Origin: Tetrahymena elliotti 4EA
Lineage: Eukaryota; Ciliophora; Oligohymenophorea; Hymenostomatida; Tetrahymenidae
Reading direction: 5' to 3'
DNA: 64,000 bases
Assembly (NCBI GenBank): GCA_000231825.2
Contig: JH720300.1
Span: 360,178-424,177, forward strand
Part shown: positions 25,620 to 38,918 of the stretch, piece by piece
How positions within the stretch are numbered: position 1 is the stretch's first letter
Layout of the letters: each line of letters starts with the position of its first letter
Notes under the pieces: generated by a model
The model's input: only the letters and a program-made list of their open reading frames with translations
Database searches by the model: none
Told to the model about the DNA's origin: nothing
Translations under genes and position numbers: made by a program

Positions 25620-27540
25620 TTTTATATTAAAAATTAATCTTTTTTAAATGTGTAATTTATTTTATTTACATTTATATTTATTTTATTATCTTTACAAAAT
25701 TCCACTTCACTTCTTCTTAAAATATTTATAGAACCTATTTTTATAATTTGCTTTTTTTCATTTCATTTTTAAAGCTTTAATTTTATTTCCAAACTAATAT
25801 TTTTTTATTTAAAATATTCTCAGAAATTTCTTTTATAAATATAGATAATTTTATTGTGTTAGAACTCTTAAATATTAATTTTACTCTATTTTTATTTTTA
25901 GGAAATTAATTCTAATCTTTAAATTGTTTCGATAAATTTATCAATGTAAAATTTTAATTAAATGATAAATCGCTAAACATATTTTTACTTTTAAAATTCA
26001 ATGAAAATATAATATCAACAAGATTAACAAAGATATTAATTAACACACTAAAAATAATTGGAAGAATTAAATTTTTAGTTATCAAAAACCAAATCAGATA
26101 AAGATAAAAAATTAAATTAAAACAATTTATCTAAGCATAAACTTAATATGACTTAAAATAAAATATTTGTTATGGTAAAGAATTTCACTTTTAAATAAGG
26201 AACAATGAAAAATTTCAAATACTTCATTAACAATGTTTTATTTAAAGGTAACTGATTTTTGAAAACAGAATTAATGGTATGTACCCATAATAAATAATAA
26301 TTTTTTTTAGATCATGTAAAAAAAATAAGACATTGTGTATTGGATAAAAAAAATAGAAAATATCCAAAGAAATTTGATTATTAATAACTTGAATCCATAA
26401 CTAAAAAGTTATTTAAATATTTTGATTGCTTTAAATTCAAATTTACCCTACTTACTTCTTCTGTTGTTTCCTATCTAAAATTTTTACAGCAATTAATTTT
26501 ACTTCATTAAATTTCAATCTAATTGAATAAATTGTGTAATTATTTATTACAAATCATATTTTTTCCTAAATAAAAAATTTGGTTTGAATAATTGGAATAA
26601 TTAATATTAAATTATTTTTTAAATTTCATCTTTCCAGCTCAATAATATTCATAATAAATCCTTGAATGATTGCTTTTCTCAAAATTAATTTTGTGATTTA
26701 TGTTTTTCCATAAATATTACATTTTTTTTTATTTCTTTTTTTCAAATCCTTTCTCTGTAAAGAGAAAACTAAATTTTGCTTTTATTGTAATCTTTTTAAA
26801 TTATGGCATTAAATTCAATTAATGTTTTTTGTCCTTTATCCATAAAAATATAAACTAAAAACGATTTTGATTAGATGATCTTACAAGAAATAATATTGAA
26901 ATTATTAAAAGTAGTGTGTCTCAACTATGATTTTTACAATAGTTTAGTAGGGGTTGTAAATTATTATATAGGTTAAGAAGAAATAAATTAATTAGAGATA
27001 TTTTATAATATATAGAGCTATTTTGAATTGTGGGAAATATTATTTAAAATAATTAATTTATTTTAATTATTAGTTTTTTAAGTCTATTTTATTGTTTTGT
27101 TATTATAAATAATTATTTTTCAAGAAATACTTTCTAATTTTTTAAATTTATTGGTGAAGTACATTTTTTCTGTGTTTGTTTACAAGAGATTTCATAGAGG
27201 CACTCTAATTTTAAAATTCAGACTAAAGTATCCTTTCATTCAGTCAGCTGTCATAAAAATAAATTATTGCAAGGACTTCTTTCTTTCTTTGTTTTGTTTT
27301 ATTGTTTGTTTATTTGTTAGTAGTGATAAAGCTAATTTGAGGTTCTTTCTTCTTTCAATCAGAAATATCATGCATAAAATGTAATATTTTTGATTTATTA
27401 TTGAAAGTACAAGAAAAACATATATAGATATCAGTAAATAAAATAGTACTTAGGAGGTTATCAAAAAGAGTAGTCGACTATCTTAACTAATACATATAAC
27501 TGAAGAGGAAATTTAGTTACCAGATAATAACTTAATTCTA
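25620..27540. other. Long AT-rich spacer upstream of the SUMO-protease gene
   Basis: About 1.9 kb. No supported gene. Between 27151 and 27384 the base composition is slightly richer in G+C and a short open frame exists, but its protein is hydrophobic low complexity. The frame of the downstream protease remains open back to 27394 with protein-like residues before the first ATG, so an upstream start or exon may lie here. Confidence 0.5.
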
Positions 27541-30463
27541 ATGTCATCAATTTAAAAGCAGATAAAGAAAACTGAAAACTTGTTTGTTCCAAGCTCAGGG
27601 AAGGATATTAGCTAGCTGCGCAAGCTAGTTTTGAATCACGAATATTATACAAGCATTGATGGCAATTTTAGTGATAAATATATAAAAATAAAAAAGACAA
27701 GGAGGATCATTAAAAAATAAAAATATCAACAGCAGTTTATATTCTTGCAGGCTTAAGCTAATCCCATCTCTTAGACATAATCTGTTTACTTATAAAGTTA
27801 ATACTTTAGCTAAATTTAAGTTCAAAATATTTACCCTTAAGTCTATTTGTAGAATATACAAAGCAATAATTATGATCAATAATTACCACTTTTATAGTAA
27901 AATTCTGTCATAAGTTTTTCTTCTTATGACTAGGCAAACGGCTAAATAATGAAGCAGCAAATAGGTAAAGATTCATTCTTTTAAAATTACTCTTTAAGCA
28001 TCTCAGATATCTATTTCATAGCTAAAAAGGCATTCAATCTAATTCAAATAAAATATTTTCTAAAAATAAAAGGATAACCTATGCTTATTTAGCAATAAAA
28101 TCATCAAATGCAACACTAATAATAACAACAATAGATAATTTAAATATAAAGCCAACCTTTAAATGGTGATCATAAGGGAAATGTTAATAATTACATGAAA
28201 ATGGAGAGAGTTTAATAAAGTGTTAAAAAAGATGTGTCAAAATTTGATGAAGAAGTTGAAGATGATGATGATGATGATGAAGAAGAAGAATATGATGATA
28301 GTGAAAGCGAATACTCAAATTACAGCTAAGAAAGCAGTGAAGTAGATCATGCAATTTTTGAAAAATTCTCTTACACTTACAGCTACATGTAGAATGACAG
28401 AAAAAAAGACATTACAATTGAACACCATGATTTAAAAAAATTGGTTCCCAAATAATACCTAAACGACACAATTGTTAACTTCTTTTTAAAGTAAATAAAA
28501 ATGGATTTTTCATATAAAATTGTTAAATAATCTTTGCATTAACATATTTAAAAATAAAATATCTTCAGCAAATCTTCTTTGATTAGCTTAAACAATAAAT
28601 AAAAATCTGTTTAACTTAGTTTGTTTGATTCTGATTAATTATAACAAATCTTTAATTAATCTATAAAATTATTTTTTTATATTTATTTTTCTCTTTCTAT
28701 TTTTAATTAGATTTTTTGAGGTTGAAATGCTCAGTGAACAAATGAAAGAAAAGGTCCTCATTTTCAACACCTATTTTATGTCTAAATTGGCGCCAAATGA
28801 ACAAATAGACCAATTAACTTCAAGCAGTTTTGATTGTATTAATGGAATGTTTGAAAAAAATTACTAAGCTGTTCGCAGAGTAATATTTTAAATCAACATT
28901 GTTTTATTATCAATTAAAAAAAATGTTAAAAATCAACTTTAAAAAAGGAAGCCAATCTAAACTTATTTTTAAATTTTGAGCAAGATGTTTGTTTTTAAAA
29001 GAATTTTTAATTTGAAAAAAAAATTAGCGCTCGTTTTGAAACTAATTACTTTTATTTTTATCACAATTTTTCGTTAAATAACGTTCTATTTTTAATTAAA
29101 AGTGGATCAAAGAAGATATTTTTGAAAAATAATTCTTAGTATTTCCTCTCAATTTACCTGAACATTGGTCAGTTATCATAGTCTGTAATCACAAGAACTT
29201 ATTTGAACAAGATGAATAAAGTGAGCAAAAAGAGAAAGACGGTGAGGAAAATCCAACCTCCATTGAAGAAGAAGAAGAAAACAATTAAAACAAAGACAAA
29301 GAAATGAAGGATGAAAACTCAAAAAATATATAGAAAGAATACAATAAACCCTGTTTAATTTACTTCGATAGCTTTGGATTACTTGATCCAAAGTACTCTA
29401 GCATGATTAGATTGTAAAATAAAACTTTGTTACATAACATAATATATCAATTTATTTTATTAACTATCCAAAGGTATCTTAACAAAGAATATGAAACCAA
29501 AAAAAAAAGTACAGTATAAAAGAACATTGTCTATAATTAAACAACTTTACCTTCACATTAACCACTTGTAAGTTTTTAAAAATGTTATATTAAAACAATA
29601 AAATCATCTTTGATTAAGGGCTTCTATTTTCAAAGATTTTAATTGGATTAAAAAGTGATTTTCATATAATATCCTAAAATAAAAATAATCAAACCCAAAG
29701 AAATCAAGTACAATAAAAATCAAATTATAAGCAAAACATTTAAATAAATACTCCAATTTTAATTGTAAAAAAATACATGAAAGCAAAAACAAGAAAATCA
29801 CTTAATTCTTTTAACAATAAACTATTTTTTAAAATATTTATCCGTTCTTGAACATTCTAAGCTTAATTAAAGCTTTTAAATTATTTTATGCTTTCAAGAA
29901 TTTTTAAAATTTGATACAAGCAAAAATTATTTTAATTAGAAGATTTAAAATAAATTCTAAATTTTTAAATTTAATAAATAGATTCCGAGATAAACTAACT
30001 ATGTAGATTGTGGGCTATATCTTTTAGAATATGTTGAGAACTTCTTAAATGAGCCTCAACAAATCCTCAATTTATTCAACCATGTAATTAAATTAAAAAT
30101 TTTAACTTTTAATCATTTAAACAAAAATTTTAGAGTAAATTTGATGAGTGGATAAATTTGTAATGGTTCCCAAGATGTAATATTTTTAAAAAGAGAAAGT
30201 TCATAAGAGAACTTTTATTGGATCTCTCTTAAATTAGCAAAGAAGAAGCAGTCAAAAATTATCAATAAAAGAGAGCTTATTTATTAGAGCAAAAGAAAGA
30301 AAATGCTAGTTAGTATGATGAAATAGATATGGGAGAATTTGAAGATCATATCTAAGATCTATTAGAATATGACGATGACACTCCAGAAATTTAAGAAGAT
30401 AAACATAGAGCTCTTTTAGACTTCTATATGAATCCCACATTTAACAAATATGATGTTTCTTGA
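27541..30463 (+). CDS. Ulp/SENP-type SUMO protease (C48 family, closest in form to Ulp2/SENP6-7)
   Basis: Predicted 651 residues from exons 27541-28490, 28711-28879, 29103-29413, 29474-29567, 29982-30083 and 30134-30463. This family cleaves SUMO precursors and SUMO conjugates with a His-Asp-Cys triad. The triad is visible: PEHWSVIIV (His394), LIYFDSFG (Asp462) and TNYVDCGLYLLEY (Cys518). The domain entry motif KKLVPKQYLNDTIVNFFLK precedes it. An acidic Glu/Lys/Asn insert of about 50 residues separates His and Asp, a trait of Ulp2/SENP6-7 members. The N-terminal 230 residues are Gln/Tyr-rich, followed by a run of Asp and Glu at about 28253-28330. It probably acts in the nucleus, by analogy. 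The start is the first in-frame ATG; the frame is open upstream without ATG, so the N-terminus may be longer. Confidence 0.86.
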
Positions 30464-32962
30464 AAAATAGTGCTACAAAAATTTAATTTATTATTTTATT
30501 TAAACAAAAGATTCTAAATATATGAATTTAAAGTATTTAAAAACCTAACTTTAACTACAGTAAACATAAAAATTATAAATCAAGTTAATTATTATGTTAA
30601 TACTGATAAAAATGTAACAACCGCCTCAATTAATTTAGTTATTTTATTTTATTCCTTTCTTGTTAATGTTTTATTTATAAAATTTCCAGAAGCTAAATTA
30701 TTTTTTATCATATTACCATTTTTTTTTCAATTTTTTTTGACTCCCTAAATAAATATTATTTTCGATTTATACAAATTTATAAAGTTGCAATTTTTGTTAA
30801 ATAACAAAAATACAAATTATACTTCTTCAAAAAGCTTAAAATCTAAGTAAGTAGTTTTAGTTAATTTACTGTTTGTTATTTTTTCTGGATCTTGTTTTGT
30901 GAAGAAAATAAAATTTAATTAAATATTGATTTCAATTACTTTTGTCTTTTATCTATTTTTATTCCTCTTGTAAGGTTTTATGTGAAAAATTAACTAAAAT
31001 GCCTGCTAAACTAAGTGTAATACAATGGTTATTATATGATAAAAAAGGTTTTTATTTGCTAACATTTAATCTAAGATTTCTGTTTGGAAGTTATTTTATT
31101 AAAGCTAAATATTTTTATTTATTGAGAATAATTTTATATTCTCTTAGACTATTGTTAAATCTCATTCATTTATTGTTAATATTTTGCTTTTTAAGTATCT
31201 TTTGATAATTTTTTGATCATTATTTGCTATTTTTTCAGAAACATTCTTCATTTATTATATATTTAAATAAGTAAATATTTATTTAAACTCAAAAATAATA
31301 GGATAATAAACAAAATAAGCAAAAGGATTGAGTATATCTTTGGCTATTCTTCAAAAAATAAAATTTTAAATTATATTTTAAAGTAATTATTAGCTATATG
31401 TCAAAATAATAATTTGATGAATAAGAATAAAAATCTTTTTTTTTTGTATTTAAATTTTAGATCTACTTTTAACAAAGGAAATATGTTTATTTGTGGTTTA
31501 TTAATCTTCTTATTTCATTTAACATAGTAATTTAGATTGAATATTAATAACAAATATTGTAAATCAGCGATATTTATTATAAATTCAATTAAACTCATAC
31601 AATTATTCAAAAAATAAATAAGCTTCATAACTATTTGAATGATATTTTAGTAATGATATTTAAGAAAAAAAAGAAGGGAACTTTATATATTTGATCGACA
31701 GTTAAAATTAATTAGGTTTAAAAAGAATTAGTTACAATACTGAATTATTTATTAGTAACTTAAAAAAAAAATTAAATAGTATTTTATGAAATGAAATTTT
31801 TTGATAAAAAAGAATAAACTGGAATCTTTAATCAAAGTAGCTAATCTGTTTTTAAGAAATTTTACATTTAATTCCTGTTTCCTATTTTTAGAGATAGTAA
31901 TAATTTTTCAAATAATTGAATGATGTCTCAATTTTATCATCAATCTAAAATTAAATTTTTTTAAATAAAATTTATTTTTTATAAATGGCTGGATTTTTGT
32001 GGATATGGTACTAAACTTACAATATTCATCGGACTTAAAATGTCTTAGCTTTAATTTATTTATTTTTAGAGTAACTTCTGAGAGTATTAATATAAGCTTA
32101 ATATGCTACTGAAATTTTAATTATGTTAGTTTGATGTTTGCGAAAATGTATGCATAAGAAATTTTGGAAGAATTGAATAAGATTTTAGATGAATTCGAGC
32201 TGTGGTAGCAAGTAAAAAAGTTAAGTAATCAATAGCAATAGTTATAATTTATGTTTTAATTTACTGTTTATTTATTTAAAAAGTGATTCTTAACTCAAAT
32301 TAAACAAATTTCTTATTTTTTTATTTGGTTAAAATACTGTGGTAGCTAGCGCTCTTATTACAAAAATATGGTAAACTGTTTATTTCTAGGTTGATTTGAT
32401 TAGAAATGACTTATTTTATTTTTTTCTTTGTTAACTTTTTAGTTTTTTTTTGTTAGGCTGATGAAGTGAGAGATTGATTGAAAAAGAGAAAGAGAGATAA
32501 AGGGAGTGAAAGAGAGTGAGCATACATACATACCTATAGTATGATATCATAAATGAGTGATCAATTAAATTAATAGCAAGTTATTAATAATTTAGTAAGG
32601 TTTTAAGTTTTGATTTTGTGGTTTTTCAAACAAAATAAGAAGAATAAAGAAGAGTGACTGCATAATATATTTATATAAATATAGCTATAAACTGATAAAT
32701 TAAGAAAAACTAGTTTTTTTATTCATATAAATTATAGGATTAAGATCGATTAGATTTATTAAAGACATAGCGACTTAACTCTAATTTAGTAAGTGTCTTG
32801 TTTGTTTCTGCTCATAAACACTCAAAGAAAATCAGTAACATATCCATACAACTAAGAGAGAGCGAGAAAGGGAGATTAGTATTTGTGAAAGAGATAGGCC
32901 GTAGGCAAATAATCTGATTAATTCGAAATCACATTAATTGATATCACATTAAAAAACTTTTT
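30464..32962. other. Long spacer and kinase 5' leader
   Basis: About 2.5 kb. The first 1.6 kb is featureless AT-rich DNA. Near 32148-32220 a short frame (MYAQEILEELNKILDEFELW) looks protein-like but leads nowhere. Purine-rich GAGA tracts occur at about 32463-32523 and 32853-32900, just upstream of the kinase gene. Two short exon-like pieces ending AATTTA/GTAAG (about 32553-32597 and 32739-32790) could be leader exons; they cannot join the kinase frame because TGA at 32939-32941 blocks it. Confidence 0.5.
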
Positions 32963-35900
32963 ATGGCTGAAGACGAAAAAAGAAAATAATAAAGGAATAT
33001 AGGATAGTCATAATAATTTCAATCTTAGCAATAGACAATGGCGTCTTCATAATAGCAACAACCAAGTTAGGGAATAAACACATCCCAAAATTAGAATTAA
33101 TAATAAAATTCATCATCTCAGGTTTAAAATAGAGTTGAGAGTAATCAAGCATCTGATATAGGAAAGTGGTGGCCAGTTTTTGGCAGAAAAAATAGTGGAT
33201 CTTCAAGCACATTTTGGTTAAAAAATCCCAAAAAACTCACATTAGATGAACTTGATTTAGAGTAGGAAGAAAACATATTTAAAAGTAAGTTAAATCAGGA
33301 CGATACTGGTACAGGCGATGAAGTTGTTTAAAGTATAGGCGAAGGTCCTTTAAGCGTCACATTAAATCGTATCAGTAAAAAAACTAAAGTATCCAAGGAA
33401 TACCTTTATTCACTCAAAGGAAGATTCTTGGTATACTACAAGAACAGAAATGACACTCATTTTAAGGGTTACATCAAATTAGGTTAGGAAATTGTCATCG
33501 AAAAGAAGAATTTACAAGGCAAAAACGGTGATATTTACTACATTGAATTCCTCAAAGACGGCAACGTCCGCAAATTATACTCCAAAGAGCAAGATGTAGT
33601 CAATAAGCTTTTCCAAGCTATTCGTGGCAAGTGTATTATTTAGAATTTCCGTGATAATTATAAAAAGCTAGAGCCTTTGGGTTCAGGTTCTTTTGCAAGC
33701 GTAAAATTGTTATTTTCCTTTTGAAGCATTTGATTTGTTCTATCATGCTAATATTGTTATTCCTTAATTCTCAATCATTCAAGCTCAAAAAAACAAAAAA
33801 ATCAATACTAAGTGACTATGAAACTGAAATAAACAGAAAATAAATAAATAGCAATTATCATGTTTATAATATTTGGTGGATTAATCTCAATACTTTTTAA
33901 AATGTTTTGTGATTTCAAAAGTTTTTAACAACTAAAAATTACTTTCTATAGCGGAGCCCATTTCACATAAAAATGATTGCAAATGCTTATTATGATAAAT
34001 AATAGCTATCCGTTTAAAACTCAAAACAAGCATTCCCTTTTTTTCTAAATTGTTTTTTAGTGAGAGATTTAACAATTAAGCTGGAGGAAATGTCAAATAT
34101 TTTCAAAGTATTTTTACTTCAAGCTTACTTAAAGAAAGCAATACAGAGTGTAAATCAAGAATAGATTAAGCAAGCAAGCAATCAAATCAATTAAACTAGT
34201 ATTATTCAGATAATATTAAATAGGATAAATGAAAAAAATAAAAGTTATCTTTAAGTAAAAAGTCTTTCATTCATTTTAAAATAAAACAATTAAAACAAAT
34301 AGTTTAGGCTTTAATTAGATTTTTTGTAGAGAAAATAAGAATAAAAAGTATTTATAAGTAGTTTATATTGATAAAATATATTAAACTAGCAAGCAAGCAA
34401 AATTAATAGATTTTGTTTTAATTTCTAAAAGAACAAATTAATTAATTATTTTATAGTTAAGTCGAACAAAGCAAAGATTAATTTTTATTTATAAAATTAA
34501 AAACAAAATACTCTTTTTGAAGTAATTCAATAATTATCAAAGCTTAGTCATACTTTTCATATCAGATTGATTATTTTGTTTTGATTAGTTTTTGAAGGAT
34601 TGATTATAGAAATTATTTAAAAATTTAGATGCGCTAACTCTTTTTGGATCATGTGTTTATTAAAATTTTAATATTTTTTAAAAGGTATTTAAGGTTTAGA
34701 GAACTTCAGATGGAAAAATTTTTGCAGCTAAAGTTATCAAAAGAGCAAAATTAGAAGAAAATAAATACAAAGATAAATTTGTGGTAAATAATTAATTCAT
34801 CTTTTTATTAAAAATATACATGAATTTTCCTGAATTTTATTGATTAATTCCGATTCTTTTTTTTGCAAAAAAGGCAATGTTGTTAAACGAGTATAGAGTA
34901 CTTTCAGAGTCTAAACACAAAAATATTATTCAGATGGAAGAAATATACTAAGATCATGATTAATTAGTTTATATCATGGAATTTCTTGTAGGAGGTGAAG
35001 TTTATTCAAGGCTCCGTTAGGTTAAAAGATTCACAGAAGAAGTAGCAGCAGAAATATTGAAAAATCTTACAGAAGGTCTGCTCCATATTCATAAGTAATA
35101 TTTAAGTTATTAACTTTATGATCTTATTTAAAGATTATTTACTTTACACTTGCAAAAACATGAAAATAAATTGAAAAATTAGTAAGCAATAAAAAATATT
35201 TTGTTAAATATTTCTTCAAAAAATTAAAAACTCAAATAAATAACAACATAAAAAGTACAAAAAACAAAGAAAAAAATCATAAATAGGGATGTTCTCAATA
35301 AATTTGATGAATGACTGATTATTTAAAATGATTTAAAGTCAATTTTCAAGAAAAAACTTAAAGAGAAAACTAAGGCCTATCTAAAAGCAATTTATAAAGA
35401 AATTAAAATGAAATTGATAATTAATAAATGAAAATAAAAATAGTTAATGGATTAATTAATAATAATAATAATAAAAAAATATATTAAAGTTTTCAATAAG
35501 AGTGAAAAAAAATAAAAACAGTTATTAAATTTTGATTGATTTCCTGATAAAAAATAAATTAAAAACTATAATTTGGATTTTAATAATTAATCAATAAATA
35601 TATTATTATCAAAGGTTTGACTTTTTAAATGAGCAAATAAACTTTAATTTATTTATGGCTTAAAAATTTAAGTTGAGCTTCATAAATTTATTTAATACTT
35701 ATTTATAATCAAATAAATTTATTTCTCAATTATTGAGGGATGATTTGAAATTCACTATTTTTAATGCTTGTTATATTAAATCTAAAATTATTTTAAGTTA
35801 AGTTTGTTAAAATTATTTTTTAATAAGTAAAAAAATAGTCCATAGAGATTTGAAGTTAGAAAATATTTTGTTTGTTAATAAAACTGATAATGATTGTAAA

Positions 35901-37262
35901 CTTATTGACTTTGGATTTGCTGAAAAGATTAATTATGAAAAGCTTGAAAGTAGAGCAGGAACTCCAGGCTTCTTGCCTCCAGAATTATTTAAATTAGGCC
36001 CATATACAGAAAAAGGAGATATTTTTAGTTTGGGAGTTATTCTATATTGTCTAGTTAGCGGTTGTTCTCCTTTTAAAGGTAAAACTTATAAAGATGTGCT
36101 TGAAAATAATAGGAGATGTGCAATTTCATATGATTAGCCAGTTTGGAATAAAATATCGGATGAATGTAAGCACTTGATTCGTAGAATGGTAGAAGTAGAT
36201 CCTAAAAAGAGATATGCCTGCAATGACATTTTAAAATCAAAATGGATGAATAAATATTACCCTAACTCTCCATTACACAGTTAGAAATCTTTAACAACTA
36301 ATAAAACTGGTAAAACAAATAGAAAGAAACACATGAGAGAGTCCAGTCTTTCTAAAAACTCAGTAAAAAACTATTCACTTTATATAAACTTTGTCAAAAA
36401 TTTTTATCTTAAGAATCCAAACACTAATTTCATACCAAAAAAGATAATTCAAACAAAGAAAGTTTTCAAATAATTATATTTCTTAAGAATTCAAACACTA
36501 ATATCATACCAAAAAAGATAATTCAACTAAAAATACTTGTTTGCTTTACTTATGATTAATACTAAAGATGGCAATTTATTTTTTCAAAGACCATTAAAAT
36601 AATTGATTCAAAATTCATTTAAGCTTGTTAAAATGCAGAAAATCCAAAAATTTGAAAGAACTATTGATATTTTATTAATTGACTAAATTATCTAAAAAAG
36701 ATAGATAATTAGCTATTGCTTTGGTCTTCTTAAGAAATAATTTAAATATTTTTGAAAAAAAATTTTAAGATTTTTAAATAAAATAATTTTTTTTTTGAAT
36801 AAATAGTTACTTGATGATGATCTGAAAAAATCAATTGGTAGCAAAGCTTCTGGAGAGAGTGTTGAATTTAATACTAGTACTATTATAAATATGCATAGCG
36901 ATAATCCAAAATCTTTTTATAGAAAGAGTATGCGTTCTCTAAAATCAATAAAATCTTTGAAGAGCCACTTTTCACATAAAACAGTTAAATCACATAGTTC
37001 TTATTCTTCAACTGACAGTTTAGATGCTCCTTCTTCTAATTAAGACTTAAATAAAGCTTTATGTGATAATTATAAGGGTAAAAACTTTGACAATAATGTA
37101 GCAAAATTTAAAGAGGATATAAATAATTTTTGCGATGTTGAAGAAGATGAATCAAGCAATTTAAATTAAAAAATTTCAAACCTATATACACCTAATAAAA
37201 AATTCATCCATCCTTTAACTCTTGCAGCTTCAAAAAGATCTAATCTTTAAAATCTACATTGA
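32963..37262 (+). CDS. PH-domain serine/threonine kinase, CAMK-like
   Basis: Predicted 682 residues; exons 32963-33700, 34685-34783, 34874-35094, 35828-36362, 36807-37262. A Gln/Ser-rich head is followed by a PH-like fold at about residues 128-222 (SLKGRFLVYYKNRN, GYIKLGQEIVIEKKN), then the kinase. Seen motifs are the Gly loop LGSGSFASV, catalytic Lys262 in IFAAKVIK, MEFLVGGEVYSRL, NKKIVHRDLKLENILF with Asp360, DFG as DFGFAE (Asp380), and GTPGFLPPE where most kinases have APE. DIFSLGVILYCLVSG and the DECKHLIRRMVEVDPKKR helix complete the C-lobe, all of CAMK/CDPK type rather than AGC. A Ser/Lys-rich tail follows (SMRSLKSIKSLKSHFSHKT). The PH domain suggests recruitment to phosphoinositide membranes; the substrate is unknown. 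Introns of 984 and 733 nt are unusually long for this window. Upstream TGA at 32939 fixes the start. Confidence 0.87.
36408..36526 (+). repeat. Two-copy 74-bp tandem repeat inside a kinase intron
   Basis: A 45-base unit (36408-36452) recurs at 36482-36526 with two substitutions, a period of 74 bases. Each copy reads CTTAAGAAT(C/T)CAAACACTAA then T(T/A)TCATACCAAAAAAGAT. The period is not a multiple of three, which agrees with intronic rather than coding sequence although the kinase frame happens to stay open through it. Confidence 0.85.
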
Positions 37263-38918
37263 GGTGAGGCTTATTTATGAGAAATAAATAAATAAATAAA
37301 TAAGCTAATAGCAAAAGGTAATTCATAATAAATGCTCTTTTAATTAAAGAAAATGAGGGTTTTAGTGATATATGAATAAACAAACAAACAAACAACAACA
37401 AAACCAGCTAATAATATATCTTCTTGTAAATTAATTAGTTCGAATAACAAATCAATAAAAAATTAATAAATAAAGTAAAAAAGTCAATTAATGAATGAAC
37501 GAATACCCATAAATAAATATTCTATTGCAAATTAAATTTATAAAAATAAAACTTACTATTACAGAGAAATACTTAAAAATAAACTAACTAACTAACTTAC
37601 TTACTTACTCAATAACTAACCAATAACTATAAAACTATTTATCTATAAAAATAATAATAAATATTCTTGATTAGTAATCAATTCGAAGACCTTAAAATAA
37701 TAAAAAGGAACTTTGATAATAATAGAATTAATAAGTTATTTTTAATGAAAACTGAATTTAAATAAATAGCATAGATAAACCTTCTTACATTATCTTATTT
37801 CTTAAAATTATAAATTCTTGTTATAAATTTAATCTAATAAATAAACAAATAAATAAATTCATACCTGCTAATTGCAGAATGTCTGTCTTAGTTAATAAGC
37901 AAAGTAAGGAATAAAGAACGAAATAACTAATCAACTAATAAAATAATAATAGATTAAACTAACTATACTTTGTTCACTAGTATATTAAAATTAATATAGA
38001 TCAATGCATTTTGTGATTGGCTAAAGTTTTCTTATATTCTCCTTTTTAAATTTTTACAAATTCAATTCATAATAATAATAATAAAATTACTAAGGTAACA
38101 ACTTTTTAGTAAGATATAAATTGTCACAAATATTTCTAAGTATCTCTCTATCTTTACGCTTAAATTTCAACTTTATTTTAGTATAAAATCCTCTTCCGTA
38201 TTTCTTTTAAAAACTTATTTCCTTTTAAAATAATATTTTTTTCCTTAAAACTCATACATTTTCTATTTTTTAGTAAATTCTAAAGTTTTAATTTGTAACT
38301 ATTTTGAATCGTTTTAATACTTAAATGATTTCACGGTTCAATTATTATTTACTTTAGTTAATCAGTAAAAATTATTTTAGAAATATTTAAATTTAACATG
38401 TGATAATGAGGGATTGAAATAAAAATATGATTTATTAAAACTTTAAATTAAAATTTTTTATTTAAACTCGAATAATTTTTAAAGTTTAATTAAATCTAAA
38501 ATTTTTGAATAAAAACCTAAAGTTTAATTTGAAGTGAATATTATTTACATAGATAATTTTATTTTAAGTTAAATATTAAGCAAAGAATAAATTAGTTGTT
38601 TTTTAAAAACAATAAATTGAAAATATTTGGGTGAAAATCATTTACTAATGCGATTGAAAAAATACAAATTAAATTATGATTATTTTTTAAGTTTTTCAAT
38701 TCTTTTTTAGAAGATAAATCTCAAATTTTTAAATTATTATCAAAATTGAAAATATTTGAATAGAAAAATACTTTATTTTAATTGATTCTAAATATTATTT
38801 AAATTAATTTGTGAATATTTAAGAAATTTTTGTCTTCTTTTTTTATCTTTTTTAGAAGAAAAATCTCAAATTTTTAAATTACTATCAAATAAATTAATTT
38901 AAAAAACAAAATTTGTTA
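37263..38918. repeat. AT-rich spacer with tetranucleotide slippage tracts
   Basis: About 1.65 kb between convergent genes. It contains AATA repeats (about 37281-37302), AAAC repeats (about 37377-37396) and AACT then TTAC repeats (about 37578-37610). No gene supported. The tracts look like replication-slippage products in the 3' flanks. Confidence 0.6.

Noticed and set aside
30942..31205. Plus-strand Phe/Leu/Tyr-rich frame
   Set aside because: Composition is that of random AT-rich DNA, with no start context, neighbours or family likeness.
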